Assembly: GCF_030269125.1 (NCBI RefSeq)
Contig: NZ_BSSM01000001.1
Location: 620,001 to 684,000, forward strand
DNA from: Streptomyces hygroscopicus subsp. hygroscopicus
GTDB lineage: Bacteria > Actinomycetota > Actinomycetes > Streptomycetales > Streptomycetaceae
Reading direction: 5' to 3'
DNA: 64,000 nt
Below the pieces are notes generated by a model. The model searched no databases, was not told the DNA's origin, and saw nothing but the letters and a program-made list of their open reading frames with translations. How positions within the stretch are numbered: the stretch's first letter is position 1; each line of letters opens with the position of its first letter. This document shows positions 16,726-25,876 of this stretch, one piece after another. The position numbers were made by a program, and so were the translations under genes.

Positions 16726-19539
16726 GTGCGACGGGACTTCCAGGAGCCTGCCAGATGCCGCTCGGACCTGGTCATCGGCCGGGAGGAGCTGTGCGCCGCC
16801 GCCCGCACCCAACTCGCCTCCGGCGGCAGCGTGCTGCTCCACGGCCCGGCCGGAATAGGGAAATCCACCATCCTGCGGGCATTGGCCGAGGAATACGCCG
16901 CCACCGCGCACACCGTCCTGCGCTGCTCGGCGACCGAGTCCGAATCCCACCTTCCCTTCCTCGCCCTCGCCGACCTCCTCGGCCTGGTGCTCGACGACGT
17001 CTGCCCCCGGCTGCCCGCCGCCCAGCGCACCGCCCTGGAGTCGGCGCTCACCGGTCGCGGCGAGTCCAGCCTCCAGCGCGACGGCCTCGCCCTGCGCCTC
17101 GCGGTCCTGTCCGCGCTGCGCGTGCTCGCCGCCCGCGGCCCGGTGCTGATCGTCGCCGACGATCTGCAGTGGCTGGATCCGGCCAGCGCCGAACTGCTCG
17201 GCTTCGCCGCCCGCCGGCTCGGCGGCACCCCGGTCCAACTCCTGTGCGCCGTAAGGACCGAGGGCCAGGACAGCCAGGAGTACGACCGTCATCTGCGGTC
17301 CTGCCCGCCGGACAGCCTCGCCGTGCGCCTCGGCCCGCTCTCGCACACCCAGGTCGCCGAGCTGCTCGGTCACCGCGGCCACGGCGGGCTGCCCCGCTCC
17401 ACGATCCGCGAGATACACCGCACCAGCGGCGGCAACCCGCTGTTCGCGCTCGAACTCGGCCGCGCGCTCGCCGAGAACCCCACCCCGCCCCGGCCGGGCG
17501 AGCCGCTGCCGGTGCCCACCTCGCTGCGCGCCCTGGTGCTCAGCCGTCTGGACATGCTGTCCGTGGAGGCCCGCCGCACGCTCCTGGTGGCCAGCGCCGG
17601 TGCCCGTCCCACCGTGGCCCTGCTGCACGCGGCCGGCCGGGAGAACGCCGAGGCCGAGTGCGCCCAGGCCGCCGAACTCGGTCTACTGGCAACGGAGTCC
17701 GACGCTCCCGCCGTACGCTTCGCGCATCCGCTCATCTCCGCCGCGCTGTACGCGGAGGCGCCCGCGCAAGAGCGGCGGGCCGCGCACGCGGCGCTGTCCA
17801 CGGCCGCCTCCGACCCCATCGAGCGGGCCCGCCACCTCGCCCTCGCCGCGACCGGCGCGGACCCCGAGGTCGCCGCGCGGCTCGCCGAGGCCGCCGCCCT
17901 CGCCCGGGACCGCGGCGCGCCCTCGGTCGCCGCCCAGCTGGGGCTGCTGGCCGCCCGGCACACTCCGGCGGACGGCACGCCCGGCCCGCAGGAGCGCCGG
18001 CTCCAGGCGGCCGAGGACGCCATCACCGCCGGCGAGGTCGACCTCGCCCGGGACATCGCCCGGGAGGTGCTGAACCGGGCGAGCGTGCCCGCCGAACGGG
18101 TGCGCGCCTGGATCATCGCCATCGACACCGCGGGCCACACCATGGCCGAGGTCGACGCCTTCTTCCCGCAGGCCCTCGCCGACGCGGGCGACGACCCGCG
18201 GCTGCTCGCCCTGGTCCACTACCAGCTGGGCTGGCGGGCCCTGATCGTGGAGGGCGACTTCACCGCGGCCCGCGACGCCGCCGCGCACGCCGCCGAGCTG
18301 GCCGCGCGGAGCAAGGACCGGCGCACCGAGCTGCTCGCCCTCGCCTTCCAGGCGCAGACCGAGACCCTGATGGGCCATCCGGAGGCGCCCCGCACCATCA
18401 AGCGTGCCCTGAAGGAACCCCAGGACCCCCGGGTGGCCTGGCACCACAACGGCGCGGGCAGCGCCCGGTTCCGCTGGCTGGTCATGGGCGACCAGCTGGC
18501 CGAGGCGCGGGCCACCGTCACCGGGCTGCTGCGCGAGGTGCGCCGGCGCGGCTCGGTGGAGAGCGAGGTGCACTTCCTGCGCGGGCTGGCCGAGACCGAG
18601 CTGCGCGCCGGGCACTGCGGGCGCGCCCTGGACCTGGCCCGTGACAGCCTCAGGCTCGCCCGGGACTCCGGGATCGGCGAGACCGCCTCGGCGATGCTGA
18701 CCTCACTCGCGGAGGCATCCGGCGGGGACGTGGACCGGGCGCTCACCCTCGCCCGGGAGGCGGTGGAGCACGCCGAGGAGGACGGCGACCAGATGTACCT
18801 CTCGCGGGCCCTCGGCGCGCTCGGGTACGCCCAGTTGGTGGCCGGGGACCCGGCGGGCACGGTGCGCTCGCTGCGCCGGGTGCGCAGCCTGGAGCTGGGG
18901 CTCGGCATCACCGACCCGGCCCGCGGCCGCTGGCAGGGCGACCTCGCCGAGGCGCTGGTCCGCGTCGGCGAACCCGCCGAGGCGCAGGACGTCATCGACG
19001 CCGCCCGCGACCACGCGCTGCGGCTCGGCCGGGAGAGTGTCCTCGCCGTGCTCGACCGCTCCGAGGCGCTGGTGCGCGCCGCGCAGGGCGCCACCGAGGC
19101 GGCGCTCGCCCAGCTGAGGTCAGCTCAGGAGCGGCTCGGGAAGCTCGGCTACGGCCTGGAGGAGGCGCGGGCCGCCTTCGCGCTGGCCCGGCTGCGCGGC
19201 CGGCGCCCGGGGCCCGGGGCCTACGACGAGGCCACCCGGATGTTCCGCCGCTGCCGTGCGCTGCCCTGGCTGCGCCAGGTGGAGGAGGTCCTCACCAGCC
19301 TCGACACACAGCCCGCCTGTCCGGTGCCCGCTCCCCTGGACGCGCTGGACGTGCTGGCCGCGATGGAGCGTCAGGTCGCCGCGCTGGTCATGGAGGGTGC
19401 CACCAACCGGGAGATAGCCGCGCGGCTGTTCATCAGCGTCAAGACGGTCGAGGCCACGCTCACGCGGGTCTACCGCAAGCTGGGGATCCGGTCGCGGGTC
19501 GACATCGTCCGATTGGCCGCAGGTCGGCGCGCGCACTGA
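16726..19539 (+). CDS. Large ATP-binding LuxR regulator (LAL family)
   Basis: A 937-residue MalT/LAL-type regulator. The N-terminal AAA/STAND ATPase has Walker A LLHGPAGIGKST (about residues 39-50) and Walker B VLIVADDLQWLD (about 140-151). The middle is a long helical TPR-like region (many ALxxAxxARxxG repeats). The C-terminal LuxR HTH has MEGATNREIAARLFISVKTVE. LAL proteins activate antibiotic, catabolic or secreted-enzyme genes on ATP and ligand binding. I chose GTG at 16726 since AGGGGAG lies eight bases upstream; a GTG at 16720 would leave only two. The secreted trypsin gene follows on the same strand, and an inverted repeat between them makes it a candidate target. Confidence 0.92.
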   Translation: MRRDFQEPARCRSDLVIGREELCAAARTQLASGGSVLLHGPAGIGKSTILRALAEEYAATAHTVLRCSATESESHLPFLALADLLGLVLDDVCPRLPAAQRTALESALTGRGESSLQRDGLALRLAVLSALRVLAARGPVLIVADDLQWLDPASAELLGFAARRLGGTPVQLLCAVRTEGQDSQEYDRHLRSCPPDSLAVRLGPLSHTQVAELLGHRGHGGLPRSTIREIHRTSGGNPLFALELGRALAENPTPPRPGEPLPVPTSLRALVLSRLDMLSVEARRTLLVASAGARPTVALLHAAGRENAEAECAQAAELGLLATESDAPAVRFAHPLISAALYAEAPAQERRAAHAALSTAASDPIERARHLALAATGADPEVAARLAEAAALARDRGAPSVAAQLGLLAARHTPADGTPGPQERRLQAAEDAITAGEVDLARDIAREVLNRASVPAERVRAWIIAIDTAGHTMAEVDAFFPQALADAGDDPRLLALVHYQLGWRALIVEGDFTAARDAAAHAAELAARSKDRRTELLALAFQAQTETLMGHPEAPRTIKRALKEPQDPRVAWHHNGAGSARFRWLVMGDQLAEARATVTGLLREVRRRGSVESEVHFLRGLAETELRAGHCGRALDLARDSLRLARDSGIGETASAMLTSLAEASGGDVDRALTLAREAVEHAEEDGDQMYLSRALGALGYAQLVAGDPAGTVRSLRRVRSLELGLGITDPARGRWQGDLAEALVRVGEPAEAQDVIDAARDHALRLGRESVLAVLDRSEALVRAAQGATEAALAQLRSAQERLGKLGYGLEEARAAFALARLRGRRPGPGAYDEATRMFRRCRALPWLRQVEEVLTSLDTQPACPVPAPLDALDVLAAMERQVAALVMEGATNREIAARLFISVKTVEATLTRVYRKLGIRSRVDIVRLAAGRRAH

Positions 19540-19586
19540 GCACGCCGCCTGTTAACTGAACCGGACCGAGGGTTTTCCCTCACCCG

Positions 19587-19600
19587 ACCCCCTAGGGGGT
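19587..19600. promoter_or_regulatory. Candidate operator upstream of the secreted trypsin
   Basis: ACCCCCTAGGGGGT is a perfect 14-bp palindrome between the LAL regulator and the trypsin gene. It is flanked on both sides by a GGTT(TT)CCCTCA direct repeat (19571-19582 and 19599-19607). Confidence 0.55.
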
Positions 19601-19747
19601 TCCCTCATTGGGAGCCGAAGGTTCCGGGACCTAGCGTAATGGGCGTACCGCTCGCCCGGGTACAGGGGGTCGGACCCTCCCCCCACCACCCAGCACCACC
19701 CCCACCCGTGCGAACCCCCCACCGGTGCAACCCCACTGAGGAGACTC

Positions 19748-20539
19748 ATGTTCGGGCCCACACGTGCCAGACAGTCCGCCGCGATCGTGGTGGCCACCGC
19801 CGCCGCGGCGGCGACCGCTCTGCTCGCCGCCCCCTCAGCGAGCGCGGCTCCCCAGCCCATTGTCGGTGGTACGACGACCACCACCACCGCGTACCCGTTC
19901 GTCATGCAGATCACGGACGCGTCCGGCAGCCAGTTCTGCGGCGGCACCCTGGTGGCCGCCGAGAAGGTGGTGACGGCCGCGCACTGCATGGCCGGCGAGA
20001 CCACCGGCAGCGTCCGCGTCGTCGGCGGCCGCACCAAGCTGAACGGCACCGACGGCACGGTGAGCAAGGTCAGCAGGATCTGGGTGAACCCGGACTACTC
20101 GGACGCCACCAACGGCGACGACGTGGCCGTGCTGACCCTCTCGACGTCGATGCCGTACAAGCCGGTGTCGTACGTCTCCTCCTCCCAGACGGGCGTGTAC
20201 GCGGCCGGCACCACGGCGCGGATCCTCGGCTGGGGCACGACTTCGGAGAACGGCAGCTCCTCCAACCAGCTGCGGACCGCGACCGTACCGGTCGTGTCCG
20301 ACTCCGGTTGCCGTTCCTCCTACGGTTCGGACTACGTGCAGTCCGACATGGTGTGCGCCGGATACAGCTCCGGCGGCGTAGACACCTGCCAGGGCGACAG
20401 CGGCGGTCCCCTGCTCATCGGGGGCGTCCTGGCAGGGATCACTTCATGGGGCGAGGGGTGCGCGGAGGCGGGTTACCCGGGTGTCTACACCCGGCTGACC
20501 ACCTTCTCGGACCAGGTCACCGCACAGGTGAACTCGTGA
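19748..20539 (+). CDS. Secreted trypsin-like serine protease (family S1)
   Basis: A 263-residue preproprotein close to Streptomyces trypsin (SprT-type). The signal peptide covers residues 1-33 (ends PSASA), followed by a very short propeptide APQP, and the mature enzyme starts at IVGG (residue 38). The catalytic triad is His in VTAAHC, Asp in GDDVAVL, and Ser in CQGDSGGP. An Asp six residues before the catalytic Ser (DTCQGDSGG) predicts cleavage after Arg or Lys. Six Cys can form three disulfides. GAGGAG precedes the ATG at 19748. Zymogen activation would need cleavage by another protease. The upstream LAL regulator probably controls it. Confidence 0.95.
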   Translation: MFGPTRARQSAAIVVATAAAAATALLAAPSASAAPQPIVGGTTTTTTAYPFVMQITDASGSQFCGGTLVAAEKVVTAAHCMAGETTGSVRVVGGRTKLNGTDGTVSKVSRIWVNPDYSDATNGDDVAVLTLSTSMPYKPVSYVSSSQTGVYAAGTTARILGWGTTSENGSSSNQLRTATVPVVSDSGCRSSYGSDYVQSDMVCAGYSSGGVDTCQGDSGGPLLIGGVLAGITSWGEGCAEAGYPGVYTRLTTFSDQVTAQVNS

Positions 20540-20575
20540 CCCTAAAGATCTCCCGAGTACCCCTCGGGTAAGGCC

Positions 20576-20620
20576 AGGGGGGCGTTGCGAGCGACCACGA
20601 GCAGCCCGCAGCGCCCCCCT
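20576..20620. terminator. Strong hairpin between trypsin and oxidoreductase genes
   Basis: A 14-bp stem (20576-20589 with 20607-20620, one G-T pair) starting AGGGGGGCG lies between convergent genes and probably terminates both. Confidence 0.75.
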
Positions 20621-20649
20621 CTCCACGTCCCGCCCCGCCGCGCGCGGGG

Positions 20650-21429
20650 CTACTCGGCGACGTGCAGGGCGAATCCGCTGCGGCCCGGTGCCTCCAGTCC
20701 CTCGCGCAGCCGGGCCGCGGGGATCTCGTAGTCGCCGCCGTTCTGCGTGCGGTACGGGACCGGCTCGGTCTCCTCCAGGCTCAGCAGCCGCTTCCGCCAC
20801 CGCTCGGCCGCGTCCGCGAAGGCCTCGGGTGACAGCCGTCCCGCGCGGTACAGGACGAACGGCGGCAGCACCCGCATGCCGGGGTGGTAGAGGATGCCGT
20901 GCTGGATCGGGTACAGCAGGTCGTCGATCGGGCCGTTGATGCCGCGGTCGGAGTAGTGCGAGGCGGGACCGCCGACGGTCAACGACAGCATGGCGCGCCT
21001 GCCTTGGAGGGCGCCCTCGCCGAAGCGGTCGCCGTACCGGGTGGCGTCGTGCTGGCCCACGCCGTAGCCGAAGCCGTGGGTGAAGACGCGGTCCACCCAG
21101 CCCTTGAGGATCGCCGGCATCGTGTACCACCACAGCGGGAACTGCAGGATCACGGTGTCGGCCCAGCGCAGTTTCTCCTGCTCCGCGCGGATGTCTTCGG
21201 TGAGCGCGCCACTCTCGTAGGCGCGGCCGGAGTCGCGCACCGTGTCCAGCGGATCGGAGGCGGCAGGGCCGAAGTCGGCGGCGTCGACGGTGGTTTTCCA
21301 GCGCATCGCGTACAGGTCGCTGACCCGTACCTCGTGACCGGCACCGGTCAGGGTGTCCACCGCGATGTCGGTGAGCGCGCCGTTCAGCGACCGCCGTTCG
21401 GGGTGGGCGTGCACGATGAAGACCTTCAT
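20650..21429 (-). CDS. Flavodoxin-fold NAD(P)H-dependent oxidoreductase
   Basis: A 259-residue FMN-dependent quinone reductase of the flavodoxin_2/KefF-like family. Signatures are MKVFIVHAHPERRSLNGAL at the start, LQFPLWWYTMPAILKGWVDR (about residues 93-112) and the glycine-rich THGFGYGVG flavin loop. These enzymes carry out two-electron reduction of quinones. The start is the ATG at 21429; the longer open frame runs into the divergent promoter. It is divergent from an MmyB-like XRE regulator, a common pair in Streptomyces, and the regulator probably controls it. Confidence 0.92.
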   Translation of the reverse strand: MKVFIVHAHPERRSLNGALTDIAVDTLTGAGHEVRVSDLYAMRWKTTVDAADFGPAASDPLDTVRDSGRAYESGALTEDIRAEQEKLRWADTVILQFPLWWYTMPAILKGWVDRVFTHGFGYGVGQHDATRYGDRFGEGALQGRRAMLSLTVGGPASHYSDRGINGPIDDLLYPIQHGILYHPGMRVLPPFVLYRAGRLSPEAFADAAERWRKRLLSLEETEPVPYRTQNGGDYEIPAARLREGLEAPGRSGFALHVAE

Positions 21430-21589
21430 GTCTGCTCCTCGGGTCGACGGGAGTGCGATCGGGGGCCGATCGCGGTCCGATCCTCGCGGGCTCGGGCGGC
21501 GCGATTCAGGGGCGCCCGCTCCGTAGGTCCCGGCTTCCTGGTACCGGCAGGACCACCCGGCCCGCCCGTCCGGCACGGATACTGGAGCG

Positions 21590-22426
21590 ATGGACGATCT
21601 GGCTGACTTCCTGCGCACGCGGCGGGCCCGGGTCCTGCCGGAGTCCGTCGGCATCCGCGCCGACGCGCGCCGCCGGGTGAGCGGGCTGCGGCGCGAGGAG
21701 GTCGCGCACCTGTCGGGCGTGAGCGTCGACTACTACGTCCGGCTGGAACAGGGGCGGGCGCGCCGGCCCTCGGCACAGGTCCTCGACGCGCTCGCGCGGG
21801 TGCTCCACCTGGACGAGGTGGAACGCGGGCATCTGCACCGGCTCGCCCACCGGCCCGAGCGGGTGCCGCGGCGGGTGCCCGTCGCGCGGCCGCGCCCCGA
21901 GCTGCTGCGGGTGCTCGAACTCGTCGTGGACGCACCGGCGTTCCTCATCGACCACCGGCTGACGGTGCTGGCCGCGAACCGGCTCGCCGATCTTCTCTAC
22001 GGGCGTCGCGTGCAGGGGCTGAACCTCGCCCGGCACGTCTTCCTCGGCGAGGAGGGGCGCGCGCTGTTCGCCGACTGGGAGGGGTGCACCCTCGACGCCG
22101 TCGGCCATCTGCGCCTGTCCGCCGGCCGCTACCCCGACGATCCCGAACTGGCCTCCCTCATCGGCGAACTCGCCATGGGCAGCGCGCGCTTCCGCCGGCT
22201 GTGGGCGCGGGCCGATGTGCGCAGGCGCACCCACGGGCGCAAGGCGTACCAGCACGCCGAGGTCGGCCGTCTGGAACTGCACCAGGAGAACTTCGCCCTG
22301 CCGGACGGCACGGGCACGGAACTGATCGTGCAGTCGGCCGCGCCCGGCACCGCCGCCCACGACGGCCTGCGCCTGCTGGCGAGTCTCGGCGCCACCGGCG
22401 ACCCGGTCCCCTCGGACACCGCCTGA
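21590..22426 (+). CDS. XRE-family regulator with MmyB-like ligand-binding domain
   Basis: A 278-residue regulator. The N-terminal Cro/CI-type HTH spans about residues 5-75 and includes RRVSGLRREEVAHLSGVSVDYY and LEQGRARRPSAQVLDALARVL. The C-terminal domain (about 100-270) matches the MmyB-like PAS-type ligand domain, with APAFLIDHRLTVLAANRLADLL, and a C-terminal LHQENFALPDGTG. Many such regulators bind fatty-acid-like ligands. It is divergent from the flavodoxin-fold oxidoreductase with 160 bases between. Confidence 0.92.
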   Translation: MDDLADFLRTRRARVLPESVGIRADARRRVSGLRREEVAHLSGVSVDYYVRLEQGRARRPSAQVLDALARVLHLDEVERGHLHRLAHRPERVPRRVPVARPRPELLRVLELVVDAPAFLIDHRLTVLAANRLADLLYGRRVQGLNLARHVFLGEEGRALFADWEGCTLDAVGHLRLSAGRYPDDPELASLIGELAMGSARFRRLWARADVRRRTHGRKAYQHAEVGRLELHQENFALPDGTGTELIVQSAAPGTAAHDGLRLLASLGATGDPVPSDTA

Positions 22427-22573
22427 GCCCGCCGGGGCTCTACCGGGAGCGGACCTTGGACGGGGAGGGCGGAGGGAATCGTTCCTCGCCGGGCCGGCGT
22501 TGCCGGTACGAAGATCGAGATGCCTGAGATCGCCGGCGTCGCCGGCGTCGTCGAATCCGCTGGAGGAGCAGAG

Positions 22574-23416
22574 ATGACCGAGGCGTTGGTACTGGGTGGC
22601 GGCGGCGTGGGCGGGATCGCCTGGATGACCGGGCTGCTCGCCGGTCTCGCCGATGCCGGACAGGACGTCACCGGGGCCGGGCTGCTGGTGGGCACCTCCG
22701 CCGGCGCCACCGTCGCGGCGCAACTGGGCAGCGGGCTGGACTTGGAGGAGCTGTACGCGCGGCAGGTGGAGCCTTCGGCACAGGCCCGCGAGATCATGGC
22801 CGAGCTGGATGTCGAGAAGTTCTCCGCGGAGATCGGCGCGGCGACGGCCACGGCCGGCTCGGCGGCGGAGCTGCGGCGGGCGGTCGGCCGGTTGGCCCTC
22901 GCCGCGCAGACGGTGGGCGAGCCGGAGCGCCGCGCGGTGATCGCGTCCCGTCTCCCGGTCCACACCTGGCCCGAGCGTGCCCTGAAGGTCGTCGCGGTCG
23001 ACGCCGAGAGCGGTGACACGCGGATCTTCGACCGGGACTCGGGCGTGCCCCTGGTCGACGCGGTCGCCGCGAGCTGCGCCGTCCCGGGCGTATGGCCCCC
23101 GGTGACCATCGCCGACCGCCGCTACGTCGACGGCGGCATCCGCTCCGTCGCCAACGCGGACCTCGCCTCCGGCGCCGACCACGTCCTCGTCCTCGTCCCC
23201 CTCGGCCCCGTCGAACCCTTCCCGAGCGACCACGCCCTGGACGACACGGTCTCCGCCCTGCGCGCGGAGGGCGCCGAGGTCCTCCTCATCGCCCCCGACG
23301 AAGCCTCGACCGCGGCGATCGGCCCCAACCCCCTCGACCCGGCGACGCGCCGCCCCGCGGCGGAGGCGGGCCGCGCTCAGGGCCGCGGGCTGACGTTGGA
23401 GTGGCCGCGGTCCTGA
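22574..23416 (+). CDS. Patatin-like phospholipase family protein
   Basis: A 280-residue cytoplasmic protein of the patatin/RssA family. The oxyanion region LGGGGVGGIAWMTG is at the N-terminus, the nucleophile Ser lies in VGTSAGAT (about residues 39-46), and the dyad Asp in YVDGGIRS (about 189-196). Together these give the Ser-Asp dyad of acyl hydrolases. GGAGG lies seven bases before the ATG at 22574; an ATG at 22520 is less well placed. A perfect hairpin follows at 23492. The substrate is not predictable. Confidence 0.93.
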   Translation: MTEALVLGGGGVGGIAWMTGLLAGLADAGQDVTGAGLLVGTSAGATVAAQLGSGLDLEELYARQVEPSAQAREIMAELDVEKFSAEIGAATATAGSAAELRRAVGRLALAAQTVGEPERRAVIASRLPVHTWPERALKVVAVDAESGDTRIFDRDSGVPLVDAVAASCAVPGVWPPVTIADRRYVDGGIRSVANADLASGADHVLVLVPLGPVEPFPSDHALDDTVSALRAEGAEVLLIAPDEASTAAIGPNPLDPATRRPAAEAGRAQGRGLTLEWPRS

Positions 23417-23491
23417 CGGCACCGGACTCGGCGGACCCCGCCCCTCTCGGCCCGTCGGGCGGGTGCCGGGACAAGCCCCTCGCCCTCCGGC

Positions 23492-23521
23492 CGCCCCCGG
23501 ACCGCTCCGCGTCCGGGGGCG
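23492..23521. terminator. Perfect 11-bp hairpin between patatin and solute-binding protein genes
   Basis: CGCCCCCGGAC (23492-23502) pairs with GTCCGGGGGCG (23511-23521) around an 8-base loop. It lies between convergent genes and probably terminates both transcripts, including the five-gene kinase operon. Confidence 0.8.
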
Positions 23522-23636
23522 GGGGCCGGACGCGGGAGCCGCGCCACGTCGACGGGCTCCGGTGCGCCGGGCCGCCGGGCCCGGGGGGGTCGCCGCGCGG
23601 GGTCACTCGCCGAGCGGTCCCCGGACCGCCCGCCCC

Positions 23637-24908
23637 TCAGGGCACCCGATCACACACCGCCGGCAACCACGTCTGCCCCGGTGCCTGTCTCAGCGTGTCC
23701 AAGGTGGTGAGCAGGGAGTCCAGGTGGCCGGGGTGGGCCAGGTAGTCGATGGCCGCCTCGGCGAAGGCGTCGCGGATGGTGGGGGGCATGGCGTCGGAGG
23801 CGTCGAAGCAGTGGGTGGCGGAGGGCGAGAGGAGGGTGGTGGCGAGGGTGTGGTGCCAGGTGGGGCCCGTGGTGGTGGGCTGGGCCCTGGTGTCCACGGA
23901 GAAGGCGGACTCGGCTGTGGCCCAGGCGCGTTGGGCCGTCGGGGAGGACAGGTAGCGGATCAGCTGCCTGGCCTGGGGGGTGGTGTGGAGGAGGGCGACC
24001 AGGTCGCCGGAGACCTCCCAGGAGTCGTCGGCGGTGGACCCCGGGATGAGTTCGGACGAGGGCGCGTAGCGGCCGTCGACCTGGTTCCAGGCGGTGGACT
24101 GGGTGCGGATGAAGGATGCCTGGTGTTCGAGGGTGCAGCCCCGGGGAGTGGCCGTGACCGGGGCGGATGCCTCGGCGTAGCCCGTTTGCAGGGTGCGGCG
24201 CAGGAGCGACGACGACGTGCCCGCGCCCATCAGGCGGCCCCAGGTCGTCCACGCCCGCCGTACCTGCGGTGACCGCCAGGACAGCCGGCCGCCGGCCCAG
24301 GACTGGTAGACGCCCGGCCCGTGTTGCTGGAGCAGGATGTCCTCGATCCAGTCCGTGCCGGGCCACCCGCTCGTCGCGCCGGAGCCCATGCCGACGCACC
24401 ACTGCGCCGGGTCGTCCCGGGCCCGCCGGCGTTCCGCCTCGCTCGTGCCCGCCGGGTACCAGACGATGCTCTTGAGGTCGGCCTTGAGCGGGAACCAGTA
24501 GACGTGCCCGTCCGCGAGCGGCGTCGCCCAGGACGCGCCGAAGTCCTCGCGCGGGATGAGCCCGTCGAGCGGCTGGAGCTGCTTCTGGCCCGCGTAGTCG
24601 GCGAGTTCGCCGGGCCCGGTCAGGACCACCACGTCCGGCGGTGTCCCGGCCTCGACGTCCGCGCCGAGCACCTGGCTCTCGGCCGAACTGCCCTGGTAGT
24701 CCACGTGCACGTGGTACTTCCGCTCGAACGGCTCGATCACCGCCTGCCGCAGGTTCCGCTCGTCATCCCCCGTCCAGTTCGCCAGCAGGGTGACCGTCGG
24801 CTCCCGGCCGAGCGCGCGGACGCCCAGCACGACGGCCGCCGCCAGCAGGACGAGGCAGCTCGCCACCACGGTGACCGTACGCGCGCGGCCTCGCACGGGC
24901 CCGCTCAC
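23637..24908 (-). CDS. Membrane-anchored solute-binding protein of the PknG operon
   Basis: A 423-residue extracellular solute-binding protein of the SBP_bac_1 (sugar-type) fold. An N-terminal hydrophobic segment at about residues 12-31 (VVASCLVLLAAAVVLGVRAL) is not followed by a lipobox Cys or a clear signal-peptidase site, so it looks like an uncleaved anchor. The mature part begins PTVTLLANWTGDDERN, with TPPDVVVLTGPGELADY further on. The GTG start at 24908 overlaps the stop of the membrane-protein gene (GTGA). No ABC permease or ATPase is nearby. As last gene of the operon it occupies the place of GlnH in the mycobacterial pknG locus, so a sensory rather than a transport role is inferred. 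Confidence 0.85.
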   Translation of the reverse strand: MSGPVRGRARTVTVVASCLVLLAAAVVLGVRALGREPTVTLLANWTGDDERNLRQAVIEPFERKYHVHVDYQGSSAESQVLGADVEAGTPPDVVVLTGPGELADYAGQKQLQPLDGLIPREDFGASWATPLADGHVYWFPLKADLKSIVWYPAGTSEAERRRARDDPAQWCVGMGSGATSGWPGTDWIEDILLQQHGPGVYQSWAGGRLSWRSPQVRRAWTTWGRLMGAGTSSSLLRRTLQTGYAEASAPVTATPRGCTLEHQASFIRTQSTAWNQVDGRYAPSSELIPGSTADDSWEVSGDLVALLHTTPQARQLIRYLSSPTAQRAWATAESAFSVDTRAQPTTTGPTWHHTLATTLLSPSATHCFDASDAMPPTIRDAFAEAAIDYLAHPGHLDSLLTTLDTLRQAPGQTWLPAVCDRVP

Positions 24909-25876
24909 CGGGGCCTGAACCGGTACTCGTCGATGTGCCGCCGCAGTCCCGTCTCGGCCAGTGCCATGACCAGGATGCCTCCGATCAGGATCCACCCGGC
25001 CGCCGAGGCGCGGAGGCCGGTGTCCGCCAGGTACGCGGCGGTCGCCCGCCCCGCGTCGGTGAGCTGCCGCCCGGCCAGCGGGCGGTCGAGCAGTCGCCGG
25101 GTGTCGGTCATCCCCGCGTGCGTCCACACCGTGAACAGCAGCGTGACGGCGAGTCCGGCCGCGAGCAGCGCGCCCGCCGCCAGCAGGCCCCGGTTGTAGC
25201 GGCGCCGGAAGCGGCGGCGCAGGAACAGCTGCGTCTCCAGCAGGCACCCGGCCAGCGCGAGCGCGAGCAGCAGCGTCGCGGCCCAGCCGGACCACAGCAG
25301 CGGCCCGAAGGACGTCTGCCGGTGCACGGCGGCCCGCTGCTGCTCCTGGAGCACCTTCAGCCGGGCCAGTATCCCGGAGCCCGGGTCCGACAGGATGCTC
25401 GTGGCGTAGCTGAGGTACGCCTGGCGCAACACGTCTCCCTCGGGCTGGAGTTGGGCCTGCTGGACCTTGACGGCGTACACGGTGATCAGCGCGGCGACGG
25501 TCTGCAGCGCCTGCCGCCCCGACGCCCCTCCCACGTCGTCCCCGGCGGCCGCCGCGACGCTCTGCGCGGCGACCGAGATCTGCTTCTGGAAGTCGCTGGT
25601 CGGGGTCGCCGCCCCGGCGTCCCGCTCCGCCTGCCCGAGCGCGTACAGCGCGGTGTCGATGGACAGCACCGCCGGGGCGCTGGAGGTGCGCAGCGGGTTG
25701 GCGTCGCCGTGCACGCCCTCGTACGACAGGAAGAGGGAGAGCGTCAGCAGCCCCGACAGGACGAGCAGCAGCCGGTGGCGTACCGCCAGGTCGTGGGCGG
25801 TCGTGCTGCCGCCCTCCACCGGCCTCGGCCGTCCGCGCGGCGGGCCGTCGGACACGGTGTCCGTGCCGGCGCTCAT
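24905..25876 (-). CDS. Four-helix membrane protein, GlnX-like in layout
   Basis: A 323-residue membrane protein with four hydrophobic helices: about residues 35-55 (RLLLVLSGLLTLSLFLSY), 195-218 (AATLLLALALAGCLL), 232-255 (LLAAGALLAAGLAVTLLF) and 295-315 (GWILIGGILVMALAE). The 135-residue stretch between helices 1 and 2 is helical and probably extracytoplasmic. This order, and its place between a kinase and a binding protein, match mycobacterial GlnX, though I cannot show sequence homology by eye. The ATG at 25876 overlaps the VWA stop (ATGA). It likely relays ligand binding outside to the cytoplasmic kinase; that role is inferred. Confidence 0.8.
   Translation of the reverse strand: MSAGTDTVSDGPPRGRPRPVEGGSTTAHDLAVRHRLLLVLSGLLTLSLFLSYEGVHGDANPLRTSSAPAVLSIDTALYALGQAERDAGAATPTSDFQKQISVAAQSVAAAAGDDVGGASGRQALQTVAALITVYAVKVQQAQLQPEGDVLRQAYLSYATSILSDPGSGILARLKVLQEQQRAAVHRQTSFGPLLWSGWAATLLLALALAGCLLETQLFLRRRFRRRYNRGLLAAGALLAAGLAVTLLFTVWTHAGMTDTRRLLDRPLAGRQLTDAGRATAAYLADTGLRASAAGWILIGGILVMALAETGLRRHIDEYRFRPR

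Noticed and set aside
23637..24908. ABC sugar importer
   Set aside because: No permease or ATPase gene is present; the neighbours are a membrane sensor-like protein and a kinase.
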